In this document: positions 41,183-52,765 of the stretch, in pieces
Position numbering within the stretch: position 1 is the stretch's first letter
Layout of the letters: the number at the start of each line of letters is the position of its first letter
Assembly (NCBI GenBank): GCA_946902875.1
Contig: OX336355.1
Span: forward strand, 13,611,347-13,675,346
Reading direction: 5' to 3'
DNA from: Nematopogon swammerdamellus
Taxonomy: Eukaryota > Arthropoda > Insecta > Lepidoptera > Adelidae
Length of the DNA: 64,000 nt
The notes under the pieces: model-generated
The model's input: only the letters and a program-made list of their open reading frames with translations
Database searches by the model: none
What the model was told of the DNA's origin: nothing
Made by a program: the position numbers and the translations under genes

Positions 41183-41560
41183 TAGGGTTCCGTATACGTC
41201 GTACGGGACCCTATTACTAAGCCTACGCCGCCTGTCTGTCTGTCCGATGGCTGTATCTCTTGAACCGTAATAGGTAGCCCGTTGAAATTTTCACATAATA
41301 TGTGTTGTTATGGCCGATATAACAACAAATAATAAAAATAAGAAAAAGTTAAAAATCACAGGGTCCCCATAGAGGGAACGAAAAAGTGTATGCGCGCCAT
41401 CTATGGAAAACAGTATGAAGAATTTTAACTAATCATGAATTTTAAATAATATGTAGCATTACATAAACACGCCATAGATGGCGTGAGTAGCGCTGACCAT
41501 GACATGGCGATACGAAACCCTCAGTGCGCTAGTTTGACTCGCACTTGGCCTGTTTTTGTG
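41183..41560 (+). repeat. F3 repeat, complete
   Basis: AGGGTTCCGTATACGTCGTA, GGCTGTATCTCTTGAACCGT, ATGGCCGATATAACAACAAA, GTGTATGCGCGCCATCTATG, ACATGGCGATACGAAACCCT and CTCGCACTTGGCCTG in order, about 370 bp. There is no ORF or poly(A) tail. The inverted TTTTTAGG/GGCCGG ends do not pair. Confidence 0.88.
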
Positions 41561-41877
41561 TTAATGTACTCTTCTGCGGCGCAAAGTACACTTATTGCGA
41601 ATTAAAATTTATTTCAGTGCACCTTTCATAAAACATCTCTGGCATTGTTAGTTTTAACAAGTTTTTTATATGTATGTGAAAAATTGGGGCCGTGCAGCTT
41701 CCTCTATGCGAAATGTCAGGTTCATACGTTAAATGTGAGAATTAATATTACTAATATACTAAGATCTCATTAGATCTTGTTGCCAAAAATTATAATACTC
41801 AAAATGTATTCTTCGTATGCTTTAATTTAAACAATTAGTTATTTAATTAAAAAACCTAAATTCAAACTTAAAACTTA

Positions 41878-42115
41878 AATCTGCGGCGGGCGGCCGAATG
41901 GTCTGGGCTTCGCCTTCTCTTGCGAGAGGTCCGACGTTCGAATCCAACCGGTGTGTACCAATGAGTTTTTTCTGATTTGAAAAAATGTCAAAAAATTCAA
42001 CCACTCCATGGTTCGGATTCCAAGTAAAATGTAGGTCCACCGGATTGACTGGAAGAAATTGCCTGAGACAATAAGCCCGCCCTTGCCACACAATAGGTGG
42101 CATCAAGTATATTAT
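41878..42115 (+). mobile_element. F9 tRNA-derived SINE, full promoter
   Basis: GCGGGCGGCCGAATGGTCTG (A-box), GTCCGACGTTCGAATCCAAC (B-box), GTACCAATGAGTTTTTTCTG, then the body ATGGTTCGGATTCC and TTGACTGGAAGAAATTGCCT with AATAAGCCCGCCCTTGCCAC. Confidence 0.82.
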
Positions 42116-42960
42116 TATAATAAATTATTATTAAATACGCATAATATATTAATACAATGAAATTGCACACAAAACTGGAATCTTCAAATGTATAAATAAT
42201 AACATTCAAAATACCTACTATATTTGTAATCTTCATACAACTCTCCGAAGGGACCTTAATTAGTATCGGCTCAGTGCGTTAGGCATCTTAGGAAATATGC
42301 GGTTGCTAAACCTGAGTCGTTAGCTCACTTACTAACTATACAAGTTACGTTCTGAAATCTTTTCATAAACCGCCGACTCACATTGTGCGAGTTAGTTCAG
42401 TTGAAATAGTTGGAAGCTCTTCCATTAGAAACTGGTTATGTAACAAATAATTTCTTGGAATATTAGCGGACTAACAAAGTGGTAAATCCCGTTGTTGTTT
42501 GTGATTATTTTCCTCAACTTAACAATTAAGTAATACATATTTCTGAAATGTTATGAAAATTCATTATAATTTTGGTTTTATTTTCAGGGGTTTGTTTCTT
42601 GTTATATTCTTTATTTTTATAAATCATCCATAGACAGTACACTGCACTCAGAGACAGTACACTACACTCGAATTCGTAAAATTTTAACATTTAACATTTA
42701 GCATTTTGCCATTTCAATTATCACAGCGCAGAAGAACTGGCAAGAAACTTCGCTGGATTTTTTTTACGTCCACCTAGTCTACATTTAGAAAACTGTTTGC
42801 ATACTGCCTACATAGTACGAGTCATCACATTTTTCTTAAAAAATATCACAATATTTGTAGTCGATCTAATTGATTTGAAAAAAAAAAACGGACAGGCATA
42901 AACACAAAACATAACAGACAAAAAAATTACCAGTAATACAAGAGGACTTTATCAATTAAA
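42116..42960. other. AT-rich intergenic DNA
   Basis: No gene or named repeat recognised. Confidence 0.45.
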
Positions 42961-42964
42961 CACA

Positions 42965-43090
42965 TTCAACATACATACATACATATCATACGCTGTATCC
43001 CGACAATCAGGGTGAGCAGAGTAATCGGTTTTGGGCTGCAAGAACTTCATTAAATCACAGCACAACACGGTTCATGAATAAACACAGTAG
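42965..43090 (+). repeat. F2 repeat fragment
   Basis: CATACGCTGTATCCCGACAA, TCAGGGTGAGCAGAGTAATC, GGTTTTGGGCTGCAAGAACT and ATCACAGCACAACACGG. The stem has diverged. Confidence 0.7.
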
Positions 43091-43778
43091 AATATTATCG
43101 GTTTAGTATTGGTTTAAGTAGTCTAGTATTTGAATAACTGACGAGATTCACTTGAATGGTGGACCAAATTATCCCAAAAACTATATATAAAGAAACTCGT
43201 ATACAAACAAGTCAATTGAATGTGTACTTAAATTTTTATCGCTTACTCATACGTACATTCTCAGTGTACAGAAATCGATGATCGAAGACAGAAATAGATT
43301 TAATGCAGGTAATAATTGAAAAAGTCAACACGTACAGTTGTTGATAATAAACATTCACACCGAGAGGTTGGTCCAAACTTTAAAGATATAAACAGGTTTA
43401 TACGTCTTAATTCCAGTGTTGAAATATATTAAAAACAACTGAAATTTAAGTCTCATTGCCTCTAATAATGATATATCACACATAATTATCTAATACGTTT
43501 ATTGCGCTCATATTTAATTATCTGATTAAGTAGCTACTTTATTGAGCAATAAAGCCACTAGATACGCTCACGCGCAATAAAGACATTAAGTTTTAAGCTG
43601 ATTGTAGCAGAGATGTGCGTGCGCCGGCTCGTAGCGCGTAGAAAAGATTTCAACGCGTGAGGAAACCCGCGTAGCGCTACGGACTGAGTCGCTACTGCGA
43701 TTGTCAATCGCGCTATAATGTATCTAGTACGTAGCAGTAAATTTATTTTAGTTTAGATTCAAAAATTTACGTTCTTAT
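43091..43778. other. AT-rich intergenic DNA with a GC-rich patch
   Basis: 43615-43720 is GC-rich (GTGCGCCGGCTCGTAGCGCG) but has no supported ORF. Confidence 0.4.
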
Positions 43779-45150
43779 ATGAGGTGCTTCGTTATTTATG
43801 TCAAAAATTTCGGGAGGGTTACATAGACACTCAAATAAACACGTTACGCAAAAAAAAATATATGTCTTTAGCATTAGTTTTCGAGAAATTTAACAAAACA
43901 TGTTTGCTACGTAAACCAGGCCTCAGACACTCCTTCATACCTACCGCGATAATCACCTACAGCGCGCGATATTCGGAGAATACAAAACAGTCCGGGCAGC
44001 CCCGCGCTTGCGAGCGCACGCATACAGTCGATCGCCTGGATGGAACGAACTATTCTATTCAGTAGCTATGAAGTATTCTGTGCCTATTCTTCGATATAAT
44101 AATAATGGAGCAATTGGAGCATCGTAATACTAATAATGACTAATTTAATTTAATGATTAATTTTAGGTATATATTCGTATTTTTATACTTTGTATATGTG
44201 AAATTAATGTAAATATTGTAAATGTGTTAATAAAGAATTAATAATGACTACTAATACTAATAATACTATCTCGGTAATGAACGAATGATGATAATAATAA
44301 TATGATAATTTTGTGTATTTTTATAAGTTTTTGTATAATATAAAATATGTAAAATTAATATAAATGCTTAGTAAAAATGTGAAAATAAAGAAATGATAAT
44401 AATAATATGTCAAATCAAATAATTTATTTATTTCATTATTTCATGTACGCATTTACAAAGAGAGGCTCTGCAATAGAAGAATCTGTCTCGCAGAGACTGT
44501 TCCTGATTCATAGGCATTTTGCGCTTATCTAATATACAACAATTAAAATAAGAAACTAATTAAATAAATGAATCAATAAAATTAGCATATCATCATCATT
44601 ATACTTCCGAGAAGCCACAGAGTTTTGTCAAAAAAAACTGCTAAGTAATTATTAACAGTAATTTATTCGTCACACAAGACGACAACCCCAACACGATCCG
44701 AATCGCGCCAAAAGAGATAGAGTTATGCGATAGAAAGAGAAGCGTGATGTAGGTTATTATTCGAGTTAGGCATGCAGCGCTTTGCGAGCTGAATTGCACT
44801 TTATTGCTTCTCAGCAAGAGTAGCTATTCCTTTATGTGGCCTTGTGAAATGTCGCTTCTGGTACTCTTTTCTATTCTGTGCCTAAACATTAACCTGTGTG
44901 TAACAGTAGGTAATTTGCACTGTACGGGGTCAATGACCGTACTATGTTCAAACGCAGAACAGCTGTTTGTTGTAAGCAAGTCACAAGGTCACTATGATTG
45001 GTTTTTACAGCTACTTATTTGATTAAATTTTTTTGAAGAGAAAAAATGTTCCTATAAACATTATGTTTTTTCTTACGTAAAGTGTTTATTTGAGTGCGTA
45101 TGTAATCCTCCCGCCCGAATTTTTTGACATAAATAACGAAGCACCTTATA
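43779..45150. mobile_element. 1.4-kb element with about 70-bp inverted ends
   Basis: Left: GAGGTGCTTCGTTATTTATG, TCAAAAATTTCGGGAGGGTT, ACATAGACACTCAAATAAAC. Right: GTTTATTTGAGTGCGTATGT, AATCCTCCCGCCCGAATTTT and TTGACATAAATAACGAAGCA then CCTT. Both sides carry TATA. The interior has no long ORF; it includes AT-rich and tandem AATAATAAT-like sequence. It is probably a non-autonomous DNA transposon, with a relic of its left part near 31550. Confidence 0.78.
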
Positions 45151-45221
45151 TATGTATGTATGTACCTAATATTATACTGTGTTTATTTGTAAAAAAAAAT
45201 ATTTATTATATAAACAATATT

Positions 45222-45465
45222 ACCGTGTGGGGCCGTTACTCAAAAAGAATAGCGCCACTGCATCTCTCCCCGTGCACGTCATAAAAGCTGACTAAGGGAT
45301 AAGGACAAGATGCCGTGCTAAAGGGCGACAGGATAGCCACCTATCACGTTGGCACGGTCCTTCCACCGAGTCATGCAGCAGGTGGGTCTTCGTGCCTTAC
45401 TTCGCTGCTTGATAGGTTATCTTGTCCGAATTCTTTGCCAACGTGATACAGCATGTGGTATGTAT
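45222..45465 (-). repeat. F2 repeat
   Basis: TACCGTGTGGGGCCGTTACT, GGACAAGATGCCGTGCTAAA, GGATAGCCACCTATCACGTT, GGCACGGTCCTTCCACCGAG and TGCTTGATAGGTTATCTTGT. Confidence 0.8.
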
Positions 45466-45544
45466 GTATGTAACTGTAGGTGCTTGTTAAATGTTTACAT
45501 GATGTAAGTTATTTTCATGATTATTATAAAATAATTTATTTACT

Positions 45545-45645
45545 AAGCATAGTAATCGGTGTTATGCTGCAAGAACTCATCTTGCAGCATAACACCGATT
45601 ACTTTGCTTACTCCGATTGTCAGGATGCAGCATCAGTGCTATTTG
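45545..45645 (-). repeat. F2 hairpin end, perfect 24-bp stem
   Basis: AGTAATCGGTGTTATGCTGC then AAGA pairs perfectly with TCTT then GCAGCATAACACCGATTACT across a short loop, followed by TGCTTACTCCGATTGTCAGG. Confidence 0.82.
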
Positions 45646-46739
45646 TGTATGTATGTAATTTAATTACCGACGCTGGATGAAATCAAAATAGTTTTTTAGC
45701 TTGTTAAACTATTCTGAAACGGTTATGTGGAGTCATAATTTATTAGATTTTAGTTAAGTAAAATTCGAACTCTGTACGTACTAAACAATTTTTAATTATT
45801 TTTACATGGTTGATTATATATATTTAGTCTAAATTTGCAATTTACGAGATATAACTAGTCACTGTGTCAGTATTGACCGGTATTTCCGCAAAGCATTTGA
45901 AATTGTTTAAACATACTCTACCGGCGGCGGCGGTAAGCAGAAGGTGAGAATGACGTCATATTGTCCACTTTGTATCACTTACTGCAAACTCAAAACGTAT
46001 AAAATAAATATACCGTGAACCAATAAAATATCAGACCTTTTAAAAATAAATGTTTTTTTTTTCGCAGAAAATAAAGCTTACGCTTCCAGAGTGAACGAAA
46101 GCAAACTCAAGAAATTACTCGGTATTCTAACTTCTTATGGGAATTGAAAATAAATAAAATTACGTTATAGCATGTTAACTTCCAAGAATTGTACTGACTG
46201 ACTGCATTATGGAATTAATTTATTCTGAAATAAATTTATATTGTTATTATTATATACTTATTCATATCAATCAAACATCAGCGTACGCATCGCTGTTTAT
46301 CTGTGTTTTTTATTTTTTTTTTTTTTTTTTTTTCATTTTTATACCCAGTATGTTGATAATGCGTCCCAATAAATTAGACGGTATTTTCGTCCGCCTTATA
46401 GCTAGAATGGTGCATCGCCGGGCGTGGTTTCGCGTGAAATGGTATTATTGGCTGTGCTTGATATCCCATAGGAATTTTAGGCGGACGTGCCAGCCAAAAT
46501 GTAATTAAGCTCGTGCCGCAACACACGGGCAAGTGTTCAACTGTCTGCAATCCAATAATACGCTGCGCCAATTGAAAGTGGCCGAATGAATGTAATTTGT
46601 TAACGGAGTTGTGTAAGGCTGACAATCGATTAGTTGTATCGAAACGGTTTGTTTTCTGTCAGTACGTTTCATACTTCGGGAAATCCGATTCGTTTCCAAG
46701 TTCAACACATTGTTTTTTTTTGTGTGAATTTTATACATT
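45646..46739. other. AT-rich intergenic DNA
   Basis: No gene. A T-run of more than 20 lies near 46310-46333, possibly a reversed poly(A) tail of an unrecognised element. Confidence 0.4.
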
Positions 46740-47230
46740 CATACCACACGCTGTATCCCCTATATTAATTATTATATTATTATATTAATTATTTATCCCC
46801 TATAATTGTGGGTGAGCAAAGTAATCGGTGTTATGCTGCACGAACACCGACCACCACGTTTAGCAAAGTATATTCGGCCAAGATAAGTATCCAGCAGCTA
46901 GTACGGCACGAAGACCGTACTGTGTGGGGTCGGTACTTAATAAGAATAGTCCCACTGCATCTCTCCCCGTGCATGTCGTAAAAGGCGACTAAGGGATAAG
47001 CGGCCTGCAGATGCCCCGGCCGACTTGTGGCTTTCATGGAAGACATAGGCTGGCTGGGGTAGCTGGAGACTGCGGGGTTTTGCACGAAGGTCCCCAACCA
47101 AGCGTGATTAATTTGCAGGCCTAGAGCCAACCTCAAACCAAAACAGCAACAACAAGGGCACGAAGACCCACCAGCTGAATGACTCGTGGAAGGGCCGTGG
47201 TGATAGGTGGCTGTCCTGTCGCCTGTAAAC
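46740..47230 (+). repeat. F2 repeat, rearranged, with unrelated insert
   Basis: Starts ACCACACGCTGTATCCCC, interrupted by an AT insert, then GAGCAAAGTAATCGGTGTTA, the shared head GTGTGGGGTCGGTACTTAAT and TGTCGTAAAAGGCGACTAAG. At AGCGGCCTGCAGATGCCCCG an unrelated GC-rich insert of about 170 bp begins. F2 sequence (AAGACCCACCAGCTGAATGA) returns at about 47163. Confidence 0.65.
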
Positions 47231-47329
47231 AATCCTACAGGATTGTTTAAAAAGAAGCGATGATTTTATTCAAAACAGTAAAACATTAAGGGCGTCTAAC
47301 TTTGTTTACACACGTGACCTAGTGTGCTC

Positions 47330-47525
47330 GTGTCGCGACTTGCAAAACTATCGCGCCGTTGGCTAATATCGACCGCTTTCCACGTTGCGCAAGCGCCGGG
47401 GCGGGGGCGGCGCGGGCGGCGGGGCGGCGCGCACGCAGCGCGCGGCCGACAAACTATAGCGTGCGCACGCATGCACCAATCTAATGAGCCTTCAGTCAGG
47501 CGGCGGAAATGCACTATAACCTTAA
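47330..47525. promoter_or_regulatory. CpG-rich block, possible promoter or first exon
   Basis: GCCGGGGCGGGGGCGGCGCG and CGCGCACGCAGCGCGCGGCC stand in an AT-rich setting with many CpGs. There is no TATA box or convincing coding frame, so a promoter is only one reading. Confidence 0.25.
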
Positions 47526-47756
47526 ACGGCAGTTCAATTGAACGTAGTTATACTAACTAGACTAGATATAATCGGTAAGTTGAATAAGTATCTCTTTGAA
47601 CCATTTTGAAATAGATATATTTTATATTTTTATATATTTGGAAAATCAACAGTTTATAGTACATACATATAGTTTCCAGCGGTTTTTCATATAAATTACT
47701 AAACCATTAAAATATTTTCTCGTGTTTACATTAAATACATTTACAAAAATTGTAGG

Positions 47757-48055
47757 CCGGTACTTTAAGAATAGCCCCACTGCATCTCTCCCCGTGTATG
47801 TCATAAAAGGCGACTAAGAGATATGACTCCTTTCTTATATTACTAGGTGGTAGGGTTTAACCCGCCCGGGTTGGTACCACCGCACTGAATGAAAGGTCGG
47901 TCGAAACGGCTTTATAAATAGTTTGTGTGTAAATAGTGTAGCCGGCACCACCGAAGGAAGCACTGACGTTGCACCAAGGTCACCCGGTGTTATGGGCTGA
48001 CATCACGGATGCTATAGGTGATGTAGCCAACCGTGTCAGTTTCCATGAAAAAAAA
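47757..48055 (+). mobile_element. F1 SINE
   Basis: GGCCGGTACTTTAAGAATAG, TATTACTAGGTGGTAGGGTT, CCGCCCGGGTTGGTACCACC, GTAGCCAACCGTGTCAGTTT and CCATGAAAAAAAA. A deletion removes part of the GTTTTCCGTCCAGTTCAG stretch. Confidence 0.82.
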
Positions 48056-49060
48056 TTGCTGTACCACAGTGCCGTGAAACAAAGAAATTAATACCGTTGA
48101 CATTTAATATGTAAGAACATGTTTATGTTCTTTCTATATGTTTATTTTAGTTTAGATATTTATAACCGTGTGTTTCCTTAAAATAAATCAATAAAAAAAA
48201 ATTTTTTTCTCGTGCAGAAGTCAGCTTATTAACGAATGCAACTTCTGCTAGTCAATGTTTTTACACAACAACTTATTGTGCCAGTTTCCTCGCGGCGTTT
48301 TCTTCATTGGGGTGATGGATAAATTATGCACATAAATACTTCGAAAACAAAAAAAAACTTATTAGCATCCGGGTAATCGACCCTCCGAACTCACGGCTTT
48401 ACCACTAGCCGCGATTGTGCCATCCAATGATTCTTAATAGCGTAGGTGCAATTATTGCAAATGCATTATAATATTGTTTACGAAGGCGAATGTCTATGGG
48501 CGTCGTTAGACATCTTATGGGTGCCTCGGCGCCACATATCGCGCTTTCCGTAAAAAAACCCTACGCAAGCATCAAAACTGGATACAAAAATAATATAAAA
48601 TACGTTCTAAAATAAAAACAATACATTGCGCAACGGTGAATGGTTTATTCACATACGTTCATAATCAGTATAGCATAAAAATTGTAAAAAACAAGTTAGC
48701 GGCTTGCGACATTTTATTATAGTATGAATGCATTTGCATATTATCACGCCAAGAGGCTAACTCTTACACCATTCTCGACCCGTTGTGTCGAGTTGCATAC
48801 CATTAACCCCATACTACTTGGAATTTTCATTTGAAATATTATATTCGGAAAGAATAAACACTTGTTTTGACTTCAGAATTTCCCTATGAAGAATGACAAA
48901 TATAAATCGGGATGCTTGTTAAAGGATAAAATTATTGCTTTTTGTAATCAAAATTCTCAAAAAAAAAACATATTAGCGTCTAAAGTGACGAATAAGTTAG
49001 TGGCAAGAAGCCACTTGGTTCGAAAGCGAGATAAATTTGGGCTATTCTGGTTAATTTAAT
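48056..49060. other. Intergenic DNA with an F5 tail
   Basis: Bases 48485-48556 are the F5 3' end (ATGTCTATGGGCGTCGTTAG, GGTGCCTCGGCGCCACATAT plus A-run). Otherwise AT-rich with no gene seen. Confidence 0.55.
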
Positions 49061-49067
49061 CAAGTAC

Positions 49068-49160
49068 CTCGGAGGAAGCAGTGTTTCTGTACCGCTGAAG
49101 GCCGGGAGGATTGGAGAGGTGTATATCTAGAAGGGAACGCTTCATGCTGTCTGACCGACT
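49068..49160 (+). mobile_element. LINE carboxy-end scrap
   Basis: GAGGAAGCAGTGTTTCTGTA then CCGCTGAAGGCCGGGAGGAT matches the DNA of 14195-14230, the FCAAEGREDW region. Confidence 0.55.
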
Positions 49161-49164
49161 GGTT

Positions 49165-49784
49165 AATTCAATAACAGCGATGATGACCAATACGTATTTA
49201 AAATGTAGGTAAAAGTTTTGCCTCGTAAACAGTTGACCGAAATAAATTGCATGTTGGTATAAGTCAGCCTTTCTGCACCGCAGAATAAGTGCAATACTAC
49301 AAACAGTCGTTAAAATGCTAAACTTCTAACGCCGGCGCCGAGCAGTCATAAAACCACGTGACAGACTAAAATCAAGCAGTTTGCTTTGACCATTGTCCAC
49401 TACGCACGTGTGAAAGTCAAACATGTTGAGTTCGTTTAAACTATCTTGACATACAACAACTACATGTTGAATTTATTTATTTATAGATACTTTTTTTTTA
49501 GATTTTATTCATTTTATTATAATTTTATTTTTAATATTTCTTTTTGCATTAGATTTTAATTGTAGCTCTAGTTAATTTTAATTTCGTAATTTTAGTTTTT
49601 ATTTTATTTTGTAATTTTTTTTAGGATTCTATAATAGTCTTATAATTAATTTATTAAATTAAAAATTATTATTTATTACATACATAAATTCTGTAAACAA
49701 ATTTTGGCATTAAACAACTACGTGTTTATAATAATGTGAATTATTTATTTATTGTTTCCACCTTTTTAATATGTCTGTATATAT
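49165..49784. other. AT-rich intergenic DNA
   Basis: 49480-49640 is strongly T-rich. No gene recognised. Confidence 0.45.
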
Positions 49785-49962
49785 ACAGGGTGGCCCAGTT
49801 ATAGTGGTCCAAATTTAGAGAAATTTAAAAAAAAGTAAAAAAATAAATCATAACTTCTAAACTATTGATTTTCGCGGAACTAATGTTTTTTTTAAATGAG
49901 TCCACATGACGTCCTCCATCTAATAAAAATTGTTGGACCACTATAACTCGGCCATCCTGTAT
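49785..49962. mobile_element. MITE with about 28-bp inverted ends
   Basis: ACAGGGTGGCCCAGTTATAG then TGGTCCAA; right TTGGACCACTATAACTCGGC then CATCCTGT, with ATAT on both sides. The internal ATAACTTCTAAACTATTGAT has no coding capacity. Confidence 0.85.
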
Positions 49963-50059
49963 ATTTATATATTTTTAAACTTCCTTTATCATCCATTATG
50001 AATAAAATTATTATTTAGTATTCACTTTCTTTTACAAACAGCCCGTGGTCATAATAGGT

Positions 50060-50610
50060 TGTATGCGAGGTTTGCGAACGCCATGCCGGCCTGACTGGTG
50101 CCTATTCACGTCCCTCTTGAAGGGCCCGAGACAGAGGCGGACTTTCCATATAGGCCGACTAGGCCCGGGCCTAGGGCGGCCAGATATTAGGGGCGGCCAA
50201 TCTGTACCTGCTGCTGGAAGCAGTGAGCGCAGGTACAGAATAGAAAGGGTGCCGGCCGGAGTAAGTGCGTGCGACGTGCGGGAGTGGTGAGCGCGGCGGA
50301 GGTGATGACGCACTATTTACGCGGAAAAAATAATTTTGCTAGACTATAAGGTCAATATTGCCGTAAAACTTGTAAAAAATACTTTTAGTATATGTAAGAT
50401 AGGCCGAGAAATACCTAATATATTTTTGGCAGGTTGAACCGAACGCAATACTGATTTTCATACAACTTCACATTTGTATCTATGCTGTAAACTTGAAAGG
50501 GAAAAGATTGAATTGGGGCGGCTGGTACTAAACGGCCTAGGGCGGCTAAGGCTGCTAGTCCGCCTCTGGCCCGAGACTGTACTTGGGGTAAATCATATAT
50601 AGCTAAAGAT
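50060..50610 (-). repeat. F5 repeat interrupted by a hAT-like element
   Basis: GCGAACGCCATGCCGGCCTG, GGTGCCTATTCACGTCCCTC and TTGAAGGGCCCGAGA, then the insertion, then GCCCGAGACTGTACTTGGGG. Without the insertion it is colinear with 30432-30490. Confidence 0.85.
50132..50568. mobile_element. hAT-like non-autonomous element with 8-bp target duplication
   Basis: Ends CAGAGGCGGACT and AGTCCGCCTCTG are perfect inverted repeats. The flanks are GCCCGAGA at 50124-50131 and GCCCGAGA at 50569-50576, an exact 8-bp duplication as produced by hAT transposases. Subterminal CGGGCCTAGGGCGGCC and GGCCTAGGGCGGCT repeats occur in both arms. No transposase is encoded in the 437 bp. Confidence 0.92.
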
Positions 50611-50619
50611 GTCCTAACG

Positions 50620-52060
50620 GTTAGTTTGTAAAGAGAGCCGTACGACACATTAACCTCACTTCTATAAATACTAGCTTACGTATATTAAAATGTATTTTAA
50701 ACAATAACATTATATCGTTATTTCTAAGTTATAATCGATGGAAATATTGACTATTGAGAGAATGTATCGTGCCATTATCAATCGACGTATCGGAGTTGCT
50801 AGCTAAAAATTCTTATGCAAGACGCCAAAGGAAAGGAAGTATCTAATAGGAAGTAGTATGCAATAAATGTTGCCATATACAGATACAAAGAAGGGTACCG
50901 ATGATCGTGCTATACCGGAAGCGATTATATCTACTTTCTAGACGTGCTAGTGATCAAATTCGATCGTGTCGATATTATTTTGGTTGAACTCGAGAACCAG
51001 TGGATAGAGTTTGATCAAACTTGTGAATCATTAAATATTATATTACTCTTTCATTGCTATATGCTTTTATTTGTATAAAACGTTTAAATAATTAGTTCGC
51101 TTAAATACTGTAACCATTTATTTTTTTCTTAATTCATATGTCCATGTTTATGTTAAAGCATTTCATATGCTATGAAATAATAATATTGATAATATTGATC
51201 AGATATTATTTATTGAACTTACATTAATAAAATAGTAATTATACTATAAAACGCGTAAAAAAAATTTAACTTACTCATCACTGAACGAAAGTCATGTACG
51301 AAGCGCGGAAAAAAATACAATGAACCTAACGCAATCGCATAATCTAACTTATATAAATAGCTCAGGAACTTCACCCGAACCCGATAATGGTACGAGCGAA
51401 GCCGCGGGCGGAGCCAGTCTTGGCAAAGACGAGGTTCAAATATGGCTCTAAAGCAGCATCACTGACAGCGGCAGCGGTCAAGCGGCCGCCGACTAAACTT
51501 TTACTTTCGTTCGAGAGAAAGAGATGTAGGACGCGGACCGTTGTTGCGTCATTATACGCAACGTGAACCACCAGACAAGGTCACTGCGGTGCGGTGATGT
51601 TTGACAGATGGCTAGCTTTGTACGTGCGTGCTGCGAGATTATGGAAGAGTCAAATTTAGCGTTTGTATGCATGGCTTGACAGCAGCTATTCTCGGTTATA
51701 TAAGAAGTTTAAGGTATTTGATTGCACTTCGTTCTTTGTTTATCTGGTAGGGCACATCAGAATGTTGGTTGGTCTCTTGGAGGAATATAGCGATGGTACT
51801 AGATCTTGAGATTATGTATGATTGAATTAGTAAATCAGTTTAGACGTTTTCTAGTTTGCCCGTTACTGACAGACAACAACGCCGCAAGCGTTGCATTGTA
51901 TAATATCTTATTAGGTAGATACTATAAGCGAGCAATTCTCTATAATTGGTTTCTCGGAACTGGATGAAATTGTGTATTTAGATAATATTATTTCTTTTTC
52001 AAGTTTATCTAGATAGGTGTCATCCCTGAGAAAATCCGTTTTCACACAAAACTAGATATT
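50620..52060. other. Intergenic DNA, no feature supported
   Basis: 51385-51415 carries a GAGCGAAGCCGCGGGCGGAG F8 end scrap. 51460-51560 is GC-richer. No gene can be defended. Confidence 0.4.
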
Positions 52061-52061
52061 G

Positions 52062-52152
52062 TTTATCACATGTAGTACCATCTGTTGTTGAGCTAATATC
52101 AATATAGGTATTATTAGCTACTCAAAAACAGATGGCACTACATCACATTCTC
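52062..52152. repeat. Inverted repeat (MITE-like)
   Basis: CACATGTAGTACCATCTGTT then GTTGAGCTAAT pairs with ATTAGCTACTCAAAAACAGA then TGGCACTACATCACA. Confidence 0.65.
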
Positions 52153-52329
52153 ACGGCAAACTCGAAAGACGCCGAGCGAAGCTCGGTATTGCAATCGAAG
52201 TTGTAAGTACAGCAAAATAAGGTATGCTTTATCGATAACGAACCTGAATATCGAATCTTTAATTTACAATCAACATTAAAGTATTTCTTTTTCTCGTCCC
52301 ACTTTTCTCTTTCCCGAGACGAAAGTAAA

Positions 52330-52410
52330 AGTTGGCGAGACGTCTCACGCCGGCGGCGCGGCGGCGACATTGTCGCATTGTTCCGCGGGCACCTTCGTTG
52401 CACTTCAACA
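52330..52410. promoter_or_regulatory. CpG-rich patch
   Basis: CACGCCGGCGGCGCGGCGGC in AT-rich DNA, with no ORF or core promoter motif. It could be a cryptic promoter or decayed repeat. Confidence 0.2.
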
Positions 52411-52639
52411 TTGTGTCTTGGCAAAGCCTTTCGTTCTGCATATTTAGTTTAACAGTTAGCATTTATTTGTGGTTACACACAGCACGGTTTTATTGTTTAA
52501 AAGAAAACGTGTTGTAATGTGAAACGTAGATGCTTGTATGTAATTATTTCTTAGTTGTGCACTGTCACGAATGAGTTTCAAGTTTTATTTTTCATTTTGA
52601 TGTCAACATATACTCGTGAAATGAAAATTTATTTTCTTA

Positions 52640-52765
52640 AAAACTTGTATTGTATTGTATTGTATGTATTGTATTGTATATATTTATTGCACTCAAATAG
52701 AATATAGGCAAAAGGTAACACTTAATGCCTCTAGGCATTTTCTAACAGAATATCTTTGGGGTATG
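52640..52765 (-). repeat. (TTGTA)n tract and retroelement tail
   Basis: TTGTATTGTATTGTATTGTA tract followed by TTATTGCACTCAAATAG, TTAATGCCTCTAGGCATTTT and TATCTTTGGGG, the tail family of 10215. Confidence 0.5.

Noticed and set aside
47296..47560. ORFs of 72-78 codons in a GC-rich block
   Set aside because: Composition alone explains the open frames; no homology-like motif or splice sites were seen.
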